A model generated the notes under the pieces. The model ran no database searches. It saw only the letters and a list, made by a program, of their open reading frames with translations, and was not told where the DNA came from. Positions 18,832 to 31,900 of a stretch of DNA of 64,000 bases are shown here, piece by piece; positions within the stretch are counted from its first letter, which is position 1, and each line of letters begins with the position of its first letter. Location of the stretch: NCBI GenBank assembly GCA_963921825.1, contig OY997596.1:10979001-11043000 (forward strand), in the 5' to 3' direction. The translations under genes were made by a program, and so were the position numbers. The DNA comes from Erodium maritimum. Taxonomy: Eukaryota; Streptophyta; Magnoliopsida; Geraniales; Geraniaceae.

Positions 18832-21800
18832 ATGGCAATGAGAGGGCGCCCTAGTCGAATTGAGTCGAAGGATTTTTTCGAGGCATTTGATGATCGAGAT
18901 ACTTTAGGTACTTTTAAATTGTTCATCAACGAATTCGATATTTTATTTGGACAAATTTACTATTAATTTATGCTTCAAATGGTAAATACGTGCTAGTTTC
19001 TCTAGCATGGTGATTAAACAATGATTTTGTTGATAATGAAAAGGCAAGTGCAAAAGCACTAGTCTTTCTGAGGGAGGTTAGTTTTATATCATTTGGATGG
19101 TACTAACAGCTTAGTTATTTTTCATATGAAATTTAGTGCATATACCTAATGGAGGGAGTAAGGAAATTGGAATTGCTTCATGGAGGCGTGCTTTGAGACA
19201 TGTACTTGTGGCAACAATTTCTTCTTTCTTGTTTGGATACCATCTTGGGTTTGTCCCTAAGCTCTCGAACTTGAACCCCTTATGGTTATGTTTTTTAAGG
19301 GCTCTTTGTTTTGATGCTTTAAGGATCAAGTATTGACCTTTTCTGTTGCTTATGCAGAGTTGTTAATGAAACATTAGAAAGCATTTCCATAGACCTTGGG
19401 TTTCATGGGAATACCTTAGCAGAAGGTAATTTGTAGGATGATCGTTCTACCTTGTTTTAATTCCCACCTTTTGGAAATTTTCTGAGTTATATTTTCTTGT
19501 CTATGCATATTTTTGGCTCTTATGTAGGTCTAGTGGTGAGTACATGCTTAGGGGGTGCCTTTATTGGATCATTGATCAGTGGTGGGATTGCTGATGGTCT
19601 TGGTCGGCGCAGATCATTCCAGCTGTGTGCCATACCAATAATTATTGGGGCTTCAATAAGGCAAGTACCTGGATAAGCTCATATTTTGAAAAAAAAAATT
19701 AAGCTTAGTTTTTGTGTGTGGAGTAATAATGGAAGTTTTGTTGGGTGATGTAATGTGGAAATTGGATGAATCAGTTATTTGTACTCATATTATATAGTGT
19801 ATATATATGTGATTTTATACAAGTCTTAAATTGTCAATTACAAAGGTAAATTCCTTAGATTGGTATTGTATCATAGCCTCCATGCTCTTTCCGGTTCCAA
19901 TTCCCATTGTCTTTTCTATGAATTCCAAGTTTGAGGTTCTGACTCAGGGCAGTCCATAGTGTCTCGCGACGTCCAGCCGCCACCATCACTCCTCCACCGC
20001 TGTCCGGATATACCACCATGGACCCTCATCTCCCATTGCTTGAATTCCAGATCACAATGTTTCGTTGTGTTTTTATTCTCACCTTTAACATATTCAGACT
20101 CCAGTTGGCTGACATTTTTACCAAAACGCTTCCTCACTAACATCATAAGTTTCACAAATTGTTGTTGGTCGATCAACTCCCATTATATTGAGGGGGGTGG
20201 GGGTAGTGTTAGTCCTATGGGCTATAGGGTTTAGGACCGTTTCCTAATATGATTTCTTAACCAATGCACCCTGTGGAGTATATATATATATATATAGGGT
20301 AGCTATCCAGTAAAAACCACCCTTATTGTGCAAACTACGAACTCACCAGGTGTTGACACGTGGCGCGCACAGTGCTGATAGTTTGCGCAGCACGGTGCTA
20401 ATAGTTGCATTTGTGCTAAACTATTAGCACCGTGCTGCGCAAACTATCAGCACTGTGCGCGCCACGTGTCAACACCTGGTGAGTTCGTAGTTTGCACAAT
20501 AAGGTGCGGTGTTTTATATATTTATTGTCCACGTGTCAGCATCTGGTGCGCTCTGCCGACATCACTTTTGGGGTATCCTATGGCTCTCGTGGGTTCGTAG
20601 TTTGCACAATAAGGGGGGGGGGGGGGGGGGTTGTACCTGATACTAACCCTATATATATAAAGCTTGAATCATCAAATACAATGATAAATTTCTGAGATTG
20701 GCATAAAGTTGTGAAATCATATAAAGCTTACTGAAATACTTAAACATGATTTTGCAGTGCAACAACTACAACTTTGTGGGGTATGCTTCTTGGAAGGTTT
20801 CTTGTAGGAACTGGGATGGGTCTTGGCCCAACTCTTACATCCCTCTATGTGACAGAGGTATATTATTTATATTGACAGTTAGTGAGTTGATAGTATTACC
20901 CTCGCCTTTGATGCCTATTTCTCTGCAAGCTAATGATGTTTTGACCATGCTAACAGGTTTCACCAGCTTCTGTAAGGGGCACATTTGGGAGCTTCACCCA
21001 GATTGCAACATGTCTGGGACTTTTGTGTGCTCTTTTTATTGGAATTCCTTCCAAAGACATAGTGGGCTGGTAAGAAACGTAAAATAGTTCTCCAGTAAAT
21101 CGAAGATTATATGGGCATCTTTCAGATAATTTTCTAAATTTCTACTTAATTGAACATTTTCTTGAAAGAAAATTGACTGCCTAAATATCCATGCAATGAT
21201 TCACTGTTAACTATGTGGTTTGTTCAGGTGGCGTGTTTGCTTTTCAGTATCTGTGATTCCTGCTGGAGCGCTAGCTCTCTTGATGCAGTTTTCTGTCGAA
21301 AGTCCCAATTGGCTTTTCAAGGTTATCTTTTCAGATTAATGTATCACTAGTGTCTTAAAAAGTTGATGTGAAGCTTAGCTGGTATTGGTTTTTGCCTCGG
21401 TGGTGAGCATTTTTTCATTAGTTTGGGACCGTTGGTTATGCCCGGTTAAGTTTTTTGTGAAATCCAAAGCATTAAGTACTACATTTTGTCCCTGACATAA
21501 AACTTCAAGTTTACTCCTAATAAAATAAATGGTAATCAATAGTGAGTGAGTACAATTTTTTACATACCAACAATACCGCTGCCCCTAAAATTTGAACACA
21601 AGACCTTGGGTAACGAAACCAAGCTCTTAATTGCTTGGCTCAACAGGCATTGGTGTCTGGTGTATAAAACTATTTGGAAATGTTGCATAAACGAAGGGCT
21701 GAATGTTGAAAAGGGAATCATCATCAGTGTGGTCAATCCAAGTTTGTCGGGGATATGCTTTGTTTGATTGTCGTATAACAAGCGTGCTTTTTTTTAGTTG

Positions 21801-24800
21801 CTATTATCCAAGTTTGACTGACTGGTAATCATAGATGTCACAGTTTTGGGGTTTGACATAGAGTTAGATGTATAGTTTTCTTATCATGTCTTTTTGATTT
21901 TGAAGTCCTGCATCTTCAGTTGGAATTTCTATAGGAAATCAGGAAGTGGGTTATACTGGTCAAATCTCTATCTCATACAAATAAACTCCATGTATGCTCA
22001 TATAAGTTCATGAAAGTCTTTGATGTATACAGCACGCTAAGAAAGAGGGATGTACAATAACATCTTATAGCTAATTTACCGTGTGAACATTTTAGGACAT
22101 ACTTGGCAAGAAGGATGTATAGAACAACCCAGAGAAGCTAATTGTTATGGGCCTTACGGACTGTAACGGAGTGGGATAAGCACCCCACAAGGGTGTGGCC
22201 GGTTGTATGAGTCGGCTAGGCTAGGGTTTGGGTTTAATTAGTTATTTTCTTTTTAATAATTGTCTTTTAATTAATGAGTTGTATTAGGTTTTGGTAAGTT
22301 GAGTAGGTTTTGGTAATTAGAATTGTAGTGGGACTTGGTGAACAAGTAATCTCCTTGGCTATATATACCAAGGGATTATATTGAATAAAGTAGACTAAGA
22401 ATTATAAAGAATATTTTGGTCTCTCCGAAGGTCTTTGAGTTCCCTTTATATCGAGCTCATACTCGGGTTCCATGACGCGAATCCAGGACCATAACAGATT
22501 TAGATGGAAATGAGTACCACCTTTATGTTCTTAACTTGCTTGTGTTATCAGAGTGGACTAATTTTACTGTGACCAGCCATCCTTTTCTCTATTGACATTT
22601 GAACTCATACTTACATTAATTTTCATGTCCTCCAGCTAACTTTTTGGTTCATTCTCTACTTTTAGCCTATTGATTAGATAATCAGCAATCTACCTTTTTG
22701 AGCCATTATCTGGAGTTCTCATTTCCTCCCACATGTTCATTTTACTCTATCCACTTTTATTATTTTTCCATTGACCAATTGAAGGTGGTTCAAAGTACTC
22801 TTTGTTTCTGGACTTGCAGAGAGGTAGAGGTGTGGAAGCTGAAGCTGCACTTGAAAAGCTTGTAGGAGGAATGCTTGCTGAAGCTGCAATGCAAGAGTTG
22901 TCAAATGCAGATAAAGGGGACGATGCAGAAGTAGTAAGCTTCTCAGAGTTATTCTATGGCCGTCATTTCAAAGGTACATATATACCTTTTATCTATATCA
23001 TATGTAAATACATCTCTTAACTAATTTTTAATTTTAATTTCTAATAATCACTCTTATTTGGCAGTGGTTTTCATTGGATCTGTTCTTTTTGCCTTACAAC
23101 AACTATCGGGTATAAATGCTGTATTTTATTTCTCTTCGGTTGTCTTCAAAAATGCTGGTGTACCTTCGGACATAGCAAACATATGCATTGGGGTCGCAAA
23201 CATATCAGGTACAGATGGCTGTAGTCAATCAATTTACTAATGCTTTTTGAGATTATGGCTTATTGTTTAAATTTGTTATACTTCTTTGTATTTCTTCAGG
23301 GTCAGTTGTGGCAATGATTTTGATGGATAAGCTAGGGAGAAAGGTGCTTCTTCTTGGGAGCTTTGCAGGCATGGTATGTTAAAAAGAGTAACAAAGTATT
23401 GCTGATAACACTCTTCCTAATAGATTAATGTATTTCATCTGGAGTAATGGCCACATGGAGAACTTTCTCGATGTGCACTTGTGAAGCACTCCCGTAACAG
23501 ATAGTGATACTTTTTGTAGCATACTGGAGCTTGAAACTACCTACTTGGGTGGTAAAATTTTGCACGGACAGATCATTTTGATTTTCTGGTAGGGGAATAT
23601 AATGGTGCCATATTAATCTACATGTTGCTATGTTTGGTGTGGGTGGGTGCTCATCCTGTTAGTAGGTAGTAGTAATTCATCCCTGATGGGGCTTTTGGTT
23701 GTAAATTGCATTTGACCACATTTGGAGATTGGTTTCCCATGTATAATTCGAATTCTCACTTTACAGCAGCTTTCAAACAATGAGTTCTTTTTGTGTGTTC
23801 GCATATCTGGTCTTTATAGTATCACTTTTGTTATGTATTGGACCCATACCTTGGTTGTTGCGTTGTGTAGATCACAAATGCAAGAATTTTTATCTGACAC
23901 TTATTATGTAATTTTGTTGGTTCAGGCTTTCTCGATGGGTCTTCAAGTAGCAGCAGCAAGTTCTATTGCTTCAGGCTCTATGGCAGTGTATCTATCTGTT
24001 GGCGGCATGCTTCTGTGAGTACAGCTAAATGAATGCCAACTGTTATTAAGCTGGGTATTACATCTGAGAGTGCACCATTCTCGAGCTCAGATGATCTTAC
24101 AGTTCAAACACGAAAATCACATGATACATTTCAAATTGTTTATAATATTCTAAAAAAGACTGTAATTTGTTATTTGAAGCACCTAGAATGTATATTTAAA
24201 AAAAAGTTGGAGAGACTGAAGAGCATCATCGTGGGGTCATGGGGTTTTTCATGTGAGAAAAAGAATTCCTAAAACTGAAGGGAAAGTTTATAGGTATCTA
24301 CACAGCTAGCTTTGGTGTATGACACTGAATGTTGGATTCCAAAGGCATAAGGAGGTAGTGAAAATAATGAAGCTTAGTTGCTTCGTAGCAACACTAGAAA
24401 GGAAAAGGTTAGGAATGAAGCAATCCGTGCAACAGTTTGGGTTGTTTATTGAAAATAAGATGAAGGAAAACCACTTAAGGTGCTTTAAACACATTACCAG
24501 GAATTGGAGAAGACATGATAATGGATGGCTTGACCAAAGATATTTTGTATTAGATAAGATGGAGAGGTAGAGGTAGAGGAGGATACTAGTGTAGGATCCC
24601 AAGCAATTTTGGTAAAGGATTCATGCAGTTAACCCAACTTTGTTTGAAAAATGGCTAGGCTGATCTTTTCGTCTTGTAAAACGCAAGTATGTGGCTGTAC
24701 CTTCATATTTTGATGTGGAATCTTAGTAGCTGATCTAAAAAAGAAAAGAAAAGAACTGACATGAATATTGCTTATAAGATAAGTAGTAGGAGAGAAGAAA

Positions 24801-25438
24801 TTTAATATGTTTTGAGTTGTAGTCATCGTGTCACTCTATGTTGTGTTGAACTTTAAGTTGATAATGCAGATTTGTCTTGGCATTCGCTTTTGGTGCTGGT
24901 CCAGTTCCCTCGCTCCTCCTGCCAGAAATGGTCCCCAGTCGAATCAGGGCAAAAGCAGTAGCAGTTTGTATGGCTGTGCACTGGGTAATTATATGCTGCC
25001 AGTGCTGCATTTTTAACTTGATTGAAATATAAATCTGTCTCCTTTCTTTATATCGATTAATAGTCGTAAAACATACTTTCAATTTTATAAGCTTGGACTT
25101 GCCTTTTTGATTCTTACCTTTTAGAAGACTAAATCAAGTACGAATTTATAGTAAAATCCATCTTGCTTTAGACTTGAAATTATGGCCTCAAGATTGGAAA
25201 TAGTTTAATATTTAATCAATTCACTATCCTGCTGACAGAGTTTGGTTCTTTGCAGGTGATAAATTTCTTTGTTGGTTTATTATTCTTACGCATGCTGGAG
25301 CAAATTGGGCCACAAATATTGTATACAATCTTCGGTACCTTTTGTGCTGTAGCAGTTGTTTTTGTGAAGAAGAATGTGGTGGAAACAAAAGGAAAATCAC
25401 TCCATGAAATTGAGATGGCACTGCTTCCAATTGATTAG
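18832..25438 (+). CDS. Probable plastidic glucose transporter 2/3-like (SGB1-type) sugar transporter
   Basis: Major-facilitator sugar transporter, 484 aa, 12 membrane helices expected; moves hexose across a plastid or Golgi membrane. Exons: 18832-18907, 19137-19248, 19358-19425, 19528-19660, 20758-20857, 20957-21069, 21228-21321, 22820-22973, 23065-23208, 23300-23373, 23926-24014, 24870-24984, 25256-25438; all join in frame. Family motifs seen: SWRRALRHVLVATISSFLFGY, GRRR after helix 2, ESPNWLFKRGR, FALQQLSGINAVFYFSS, PSRIRAKA and VETKGKSLHEIE. The sequence is closest in memory to Arabidopsis At1g67300 and At1g79820 (SGB1). The N terminus (MAMRGRPSRIES) is short and not an obvious chloroplast transit peptide; SGB1 itself has been placed in Golgi, so 'plastidic' is a family label. 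Intron 4 uses a GC donor. Introns 4, 7 and 11 carry TE insertions. No coding damage seen. Confidence 0.93.
19900..20206 (+). mobile_element. Ty1/copia 3' end fragment in transporter intron 4
   Basis: The sequence at 20103-20142 encodes QLADIFTKTLP, the conserved end of copia RNase H, followed by a decayed tail. A polypurine tract (GAGGGGGGTGGGGGTA, from about 20189) abuts TGTTAGTCC at 20207, the expected start of a 3' LTR. Confidence 0.65.
20207..20290 (+). repeat. Truncated copia LTR start
   Basis: TGTTAGTCCTATGGG begins immediately after the polypurine tract. The LTR appears cut off before the TA-rich site used by the foldback element at 20297. Confidence 0.5.
20297..20649. mobile_element. 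Foldback MITE with TA target site
   Basis: A 353-bp element in intron 4 flanked by TATATATA on both sides. Its ends are similar inverted repeats (GGGTAGCTATCCAG / GGGTTAGTATCAGG). Inside is an almost perfect palindrome at 20321-20503 with arms of about 85 bp around a small loop, and a partial third arm at 20575-20610 followed by a run of about 20 G. Type uncertain (mariner/Stowaway-like by TA site). Confidence 0.75.
22143..22496 (+). mobile_element. Solo-LTR-like insertion in transporter intron 7
   Basis: A 354-bp sequence begins TGTTATGGGCC and ends GGACCATAACA, the TG..CA form with short terminal inverted repeats typical of copia LTRs. It contains a TATA-like GGCTATATATACC and an AATAAAG signal. 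I found no convincing 5-bp target duplication (flanks CTAAT and GATTT). Confidence 0.65.
24306..24602 (+). mobile_element. RTE-type LINE remnant in transporter intron 11
   Basis: Decayed coding sequence resembling the end of RTE-clade LINE reverse transcriptases. YDTECW is followed by a stretch with KMKENHLRCFKHITR, like the family's KMRENRLRWFGHV pattern. Stops interrupt it. Confidence 0.5.
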
Positions 25439-25515
25439 AGGTAGTTGCAATAATGGTCTTGTAGTGGTTAAGTCCCTTTACTGGTGAAATTGTATGGTCA
25501 ACTTCTTTAATTTTT
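25439..25515 (+). other. 3'UTR of the transporter gene
   Basis: A short stretch between the stop codon and the Mutator-type MITE. The MITE inserted about 77 bp after the stop, so it probably lies within or just beyond the transcript end. Confidence 0.45.
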
Positions 25516-25921
25516 GGGATAATTGTCAAAACATGCACTTATGTTTCGTCCACAAACGAAATAGTGCACAATGTTTTGTCCACGTCGTCTGGCTACCCTT
25601 ATGAATCGTCCACACACTTCAGTTAGAAAAGTGTAACAGCAGAACCTGAATTGACAATTTTGCCCTTTTGGTTTGAAATTCAAAAATAAGAATTTCGTCC
25701 AAAAAAATAAGTGGCTGAGGATTGTTAGGGCAATTTCGTCCAAAAAAAATTTCAGACACAAGCACATGATAGCACGTGAGGCTACAGATTCGAATATTTT
25801 GTTAATTTTACTGATAGAAGTGCGTGGACGATTCATAAGGGTAGCCAGACGACGTGGACGAAACATTGTGCACTATTTCGTTTGTGGACGAAACATAAGT
25901 GCATGTTTTGACAATTATCCC
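25516..25921. mobile_element. Mutator-type foldback MITE (406 bp)
   Basis: Terminal inverted repeats of over 100 bp start GGGATAATTGTCAAAACATG and contain GTCCACAAACGAAATAGTGC. It is flanked by perfect 9-bp duplications TTAATTTTT (25507-25515 and 25922-25930). Confidence 0.9.
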
Positions 25922-25930
25922 TTAATTTTT

Positions 25931-26559
25931 TAACCTTTTGACCTCACATGATTTTGATCCACATTAAGTTTACTCATACACCTTTGGTTACGGTTCAGGG
26001 ACAATATATTTGGGGTAGAACAGTAATATTTGGTTGGCTTCAATGCGTGGCTAGAAAACTCGTTCATTAGTAGGTACTCAAAAAAACTTAACGATTCAAC
26101 ATTATTAATGTTGACGTACTTGCCGAGACAAGTCGAAATTAAGATGGGAATTTTGTTTTGCAGGAGGGAGCAGAGAGTTAGTCATACAAACTACATTTTG
26201 GTTGAAAGCTGCAAGTGAGCTAAGGCTACTACTATAGGTGAAGAATTTGAGATGTAGTGTAGATTGATGAGGCAAGGAAGTCCACTGTATATTCTGTAGG
26301 GAAGAATGTTTTTCCTTTCTTATACTAAGTATTCATGAGAGCAAAAGGATGACTGGATTTTTGTAAAATACCAAAAAGACTAGCCCCATTATTTATAACA
26401 GCATTTTATTACCCCTATAATTATTTAATGCTACTTGTTTCATTATATGGAGACTGGAATATGGTTGGTCTGCATCTAACTGCTCTCGTAGTTATATTTA
26501 ATGCATAGTGAACTTAAGCATCATCTGGTTCAGGCACGAGTGTGATCGTTGAATAACGA
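25931..26559. other. Intergenic, no gene seen
   Basis: AT-rich sequence with no long homologous frame. Part of it may be the outer end of the Harbinger element whose transposase remnant begins at about 26560. Confidence 0.4.
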
Positions 26560-27196
26560 CCAAATATATTCAATTAGGCGTGCGAAAGTGTGCTTGTCGA
26601 TTCTTAAGCCTTTCACTGTGTGTCGTTATAAAGTTGTATCCTGGTGGCTGGTCTGAGTGGATATTCGTTTGAGGTGCGTTATCATGCAAAGGTTGAATAT
26701 ACCCTTTGTATGTCTCTCGCTAACCATCGACAATCGTGTTGTGGGTGATGATGCACTCCCTCATTATGAGCGCTAAGTCCCGCTAGTCTCAGATTAGGGT
26801 TGGTTGGATGCATAGTGATATGGAAATGAGCTTGTAGAACCTCGAAATCACGTTCCACGTCCTTCCTCGCGTCCTCTTGTTTCTAAGCATACAAGACATG
26901 CTTCGGAAGTTGTGGCGCTATATGATCTTCACAAACGCATCCCACGAGAGGTAAATTCCGTTAGTTAAATAGTAAGGAATGATATAAACGTTATTGTTCA
27001 CCGTGTACTGGACCGATTGTTGTTGTCTCACATAAACATGAGCGAACAAATGGTTCAATATGTTGATGTCGTTGTTAGTCCCTAACATACCAATATACGC
27101 TTGCCCAAACCATGTGTCTAACCCCGCAACTGCTTCGAACATAACAATTGAGTCGAGATGGTCTATGCGTTCATGTTTCCCTTTCAAGTTTCAATG

Positions 27197-27323
27197 TGTA
27201 GAAATAAGAAATTATTGTCATTCAACATGATTAGATTAAGCACAAAATATATCTACTTATACACAAGGATTAATGCTTCTCAACTACTGCATTAATGAAG
27301 AGATCATTAATGAGAACTTATCA
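27197..27323 (-). repeat. 3' LTR of the copia element
   Basis: 127 bp, TGTAGAAA...ACTTATCA on the plus strand. It pairs with 31901-32027. Confidence 0.8.
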
Positions 27324-29551
27324 AGGAAGTGCTTTGGTGAACAAGTCTCCTAATTGAACTCCGGTCTTCACATATGTGGTGGTGGTTAAATTTTGCTGAA
27401 GTTTTTCACGGGCGAAATGACAACCTATCTCAATATGCTTGGTTCGTTCATGAAACACTGGATTTGAGGCAATATGAAGAGCAACTTGATTATCACACCA
27501 TAACTTTGCGGGCATAGAGACTTTAAGGCCAAGTTCTGAAAGGAGTTGGTAGATCCACATTATTTCACTTGCAGACTAGGCCATGACTCTGTACTCTAAT
27601 TCCGCACTAGAGCGAGAAATGTCATTTTGTTTCTTGCTTTTCCATGAGACTAGATTCCCTCCTAAAAATGCACAGTACCTTGAAGTGGATCGACGATCAA
27701 TCTTGTATCTTCCCAATCTGCATATGTAAAACACTCTATATGAGTATGGTTGTGGTTCTGATAGAGTATACCTCGTCCAGGTGCTCTTTTCAGATAAGCC
27801 AGGATATGTTCGAGGGCGGTCCAATGCTAAACTGTAAGGGAAGACACAAACTGACTTACAATGCTTATTGAGTATGGAATATCAGGCCGAGTTACCGTAA
27901 GATAGTTTAGTTTTCCCACAATTCTTCTATACCTCTCTAGATTCTAAAATAATTCTCCTTCTTTCATGAGTTGCGTATTTTGGGGCATTGGACATAACAT
28001 GGTTTAACTCTTAGCTTCTCAGTTTCCGTTAACAAGTCCATCACGTATTTTCTCTAAGATAAGAAAATTCCCTTCTTGCTTCTTGATACTTCTACTCACA
28101 GAAAGTACTTCAAAACTCTCAGATATTTGGTACTGAATTGATTGTGGAAAACGACTTTAAAGAAGATATTTTCACCTCATTGTTGCCGGTGATAACAATA
28201 TCATCCACATATACCGCTAGAAGAATAACACTTGCTGGAGAGCTCATGTAAAACACAAAATGATCTGACTTGCTCTTGTTCATTCCAAACTTTTAAACTG
28301 CTTGGCTAAACTTTCCAAACCACGCTCGATGACTCTCTTTGAGCCCATATAATGATTTCCGAAGATGACATACCAGTCCACACTCCCCTTGAGCAACAAA
28401 ACCTAGAGGTTGCTCCATATAGACTTCCTCAAGCAAGTCCCCATGAAAGAGAGCATTTTTTATATCAAGTCAGTATAATGACCAATCATAAGTGGCTGCC
28501 AAAGAGATAAATAACCGAATAGAAGTCAGTTTAGCGACAATGGAAAAAGTTTCAAAGTAATCCACTCCATAAGTTTGAGCGAAACCTTTAGCCACTAGCC
28601 GAGAATTAAGACAGGATATAGAGCCATCAGAGTGGAATTTAATAGCAAAAATACAGTTACAACCAATAGCCTTTTTCCCGGGAGGTAGTAGAACCATTCG
28701 CCAAGTACCATTCACATCAAGTGCACTCATCTCTTCTATCATCGCTGAACGCCAGGTAGGATGAGACAATGTTTCTTGAACAGTTTTAGGAATTGAGACT
28801 GAATCAAGAGAGGCTATAAAGGAACATGATGAAGGATAAAACTAATCATATGACACACAAGAAAAGATAGGATACATACATTGTTTTTTACCTTTGCAAA
28901 GCGCGATGTGGAGGTCGTCAGGATCTGGTAGCGAAGAGGAACTTGACTCCGGACATGTAGCGGGAGGGGTATGTCGATGGGAATAAATGTATCAGATTGG
29001 AAGTGGCGGTGGCGGATCCGGAATAGTATACAAAGATGGTGTCGACGTGGTGGTAGGTGCATGTACAATCAGTTCTCGATGAGAGATGTGGTAGGCTAAC
29101 AAGTCATTGTTCTCCCCCTGTCTTGGAGTGTGAGGAATTTCTGAATAAAAGAAAGGACAATGCTCCATAAAAGTGACATCAATGGATACAAGATATCAGT
29201 GGAGATCTGGAAAATAACAACGATATCCTTTATGTAACCGAGAATACCCCAAGAAAACACACTTGACCGATTTTGGATCGAATTTTGTACGACTAGGGCG
29301 ACCATCACGAACAAAACATGTACTCCCAAAGATACGTGGAGTAATAGGAAAAATAGGTTTAGTGGAAAATAAGACCTGATATGGGATGTCACCTTGAAGG
29401 ACAGACGAAGACATACGATTAATGAGAAAACATGTAGTGGAGACATCGTCAGCCCAAAAGTATTTTGGTACTTGAGTTTGAAATAAAAAAAGTTCTTGCA
29501 TTTTCAAGAAGATGTCTATTTTTTTTCCAGCAACACCATTTTGAGATAGAG

Positions 29552-30246
29552 TGTTACGCCTCAAATCCGGTTTTGACCGGACTCGAGACGTGAATTACAA
29601 CAATAAAAAATTTAAGTAAAACAATTAAAAATAAACATTAAATGAAACTCTGAAATTTATAATCATTAAAACAAGTATTTAGTCCAAAAAATCGGTACGT
29701 CTCTAAACCTACTAGACAAGACTCACGCCAGCTCCCCAGCTCAGCTGTGTCCTGCTAGCATGATCCCGCTCAACACCTGAAACACCACAAAGTAAGGGGT
29801 GAACTTTCGCCCAGTAGAAAAAATAGTTAAAGTAATGAACATCGGCTCACCACCACGAGTAACCGTCCAATTAGGGCATACTAGTACAACACGACTAAAT
29901 GCCAACTGGGTTCATAGCCAAACTTACAATCCTCTTAACGACGACTTTCACACAATAATCAATAACCAACAGCAAACGCAACCAACACAAAAACCAACAG
30001 TACACACGTCCCGTGCCACAATACCCAAACTCCGCCGGCTGTCCACAACCCGATACCATCGTATCAAACCGGTAGGTCAAGCATCCATCGGACTACCTCT
30101 CGATCCAGAGGAGACGCATAATGTCACAAAGACGTATAACGTCGAGAATGCCGGAAACATCCCTTTGAGGACGCATTCGTCGGGACCCTCGGAAACGTCT
30201 CCGACCACAGGCGAAGACATCACCGTCAACCAAACCCGTGTCAACA
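29552..30246. mobile_element. LTR-like insertion splitting the copia integrase
   Basis: About 0.7 kb interrupts the integrase reading between CVDT and LSQNGVA. It begins TGTTACGCC with a CCGGTTTTGACCGG palindrome near the edge and ends CGTGTCAACA. A 4-bp GTGT occurs at both junctions (possible duplication). Its CCCAGTAG/AAGTTCACCCC block resembles the GCGAAAGCTCACTCC block at 34.95 kb, suggesting related LTR families. The 199-codon open frame at 29799-30398 has no protein signature and is probably chance. Confidence 0.6.
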
Positions 30247-31900
30247 CATGGAGATTCATAAAGGATACTATTCCGAGCCAAGTGAGTAGTGTATGGCTCA
30301 GAAAAATATTCTTTTGCATTGTTACTTCTCAAGATACGAACATTAGTACCAAATTGCGTTTGTATTTCAACACAAAAAGCAGTAAAATGAGAAAATAACT
30401 CGGAACGATTTTTTATGAAATAAAGTCATGTAGTTCGGGAAAAATTATCCACAAAATATTGAACTCCATATTTAGACATCACGGGCGACATACCCCAAAC
30501 ATCAGAATGAACTCACTCAAAAGAGGAACAAACTCTTTTCTTGACTCTAGGAGTAAAGGGGAGGCGCTGATGTTTAGCAAACCGACTTGATTCACAATTG
30601 AAAGATTGTACCTTTTCAAACTAGGGATATAGACGCTTTAAAAACCGGAAGTAATGGGTGGCCGGAATGATAATGAGTTTCAAGTAGGGTTAATGAGGCT
30701 GAACAACCGATTGGTGATGCGGGTATGAGTATCTATGATGTAAAGCCCCCATACATGTGCTTTACCAATAATCCGTTTCTTCAAAAGATCTTGAAGCAAA
30801 CAATGATCAGGGTAAAATGAGACACAACAATAAAGGGCATGCGTAATTTTACTGATGAACATCATATTAAAAGAAAAAAAGCAGGCAAACTTAACACATA
30901 TAGTAAGGAAATAGACGATGTAAGATGGGTTATCCTAGAACCGAGAACAAGGAACTCAGATCCATTAACTAATGTTATTGAAGAACACAGAGTATGATGC
31001 TCATAAGTGTTAAGTAATTTAGGATTACCTGTCATGTGATTCATGGCACCAGAATCAAGGACCCATTGGGAAGATGATTGTGATGAAATGGAACATATAG
31101 GTAGATTACCTGATTAGGCGGCAGAGCGAAAGAGCTAGACGAGTGAGTGAGTATGTCCTGTTACTGAAGAAATTTTTCATACTCAACAGCAGATAGAGTG
31201 ATCGTTCGACTACCACTGATCATGGTTGAAGCTTTAGACATGATCTTTTCGTATGTCCTGGATCATGACAATGAAAACAAACGACTCCCTTATTTCCTCG
31301 TTTTTCCAGCTTATTTATCGATTCCAATGCCTAGGGTTTGTTTCCATCATAATGGAACTCTTGGTCTCTTCGTTTATCTTTCAAATAAATCAACAAAAGG
31401 CAATAGCAAAGGAAAACAAAATGCAAAAATACATGTCAAAAGCAGACCGAACAACTGGCAGAGGGAGGCACTGCCATCGGTGGCGCGTCTCACTCACATG
31501 TGGCGGCGCATGACAGCCACGCGTGGCACCCACGCGCGGCGGCATTGAACCAAAATTTCCAGAAACGCTGGTTTTGACCTGTAGCACCTCCACTCGCCGA
31601 CGGTGATGTTGTCTAATGGCCGGAACTTCGTAGATTAGAGAAAAAGCGAGCGGGCTGCCATAGCTCTTACCGACACGTGAGATTCAGACGGTGGTCGGAC
31701 GAAGCTCAAAATTCAGCCAAGGGTTGATAGGAGTACTTTAAGGCTTTTGAACACGGAGGTGTTAAAAGTTCGAGGTCGGAACGAGTATTTTCACCAGAAA
31801 TACACCACTACACACTTGCGCAATTTCAAGACTATTCATTTCACACCTGGGCACTCAATGTTCTACATATTAAAAGCTAACAATCAGAGCTCTGATACCA

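Noticed and set aside
20609..20629. Poly-G run as a functional G-quadruplex
   Set aside because: A simple homopolymer near the end of a MITE; its length may be a sequencing artefact. Other poly-G tracts (54.82, 63.6 kb) were treated the same way.
22143..22496. Full LTR retrotransposon in transporter intron 7
   Set aside because: Only one LTR copy is present and no internal Gag-Pol sequence adjoins it.
29799..30398. 199-codon plus-strand open frame
   Set aside because: It overlaps the LTR-like insertion and copia integrase on the other strand and has no protein signature. Probably chance.
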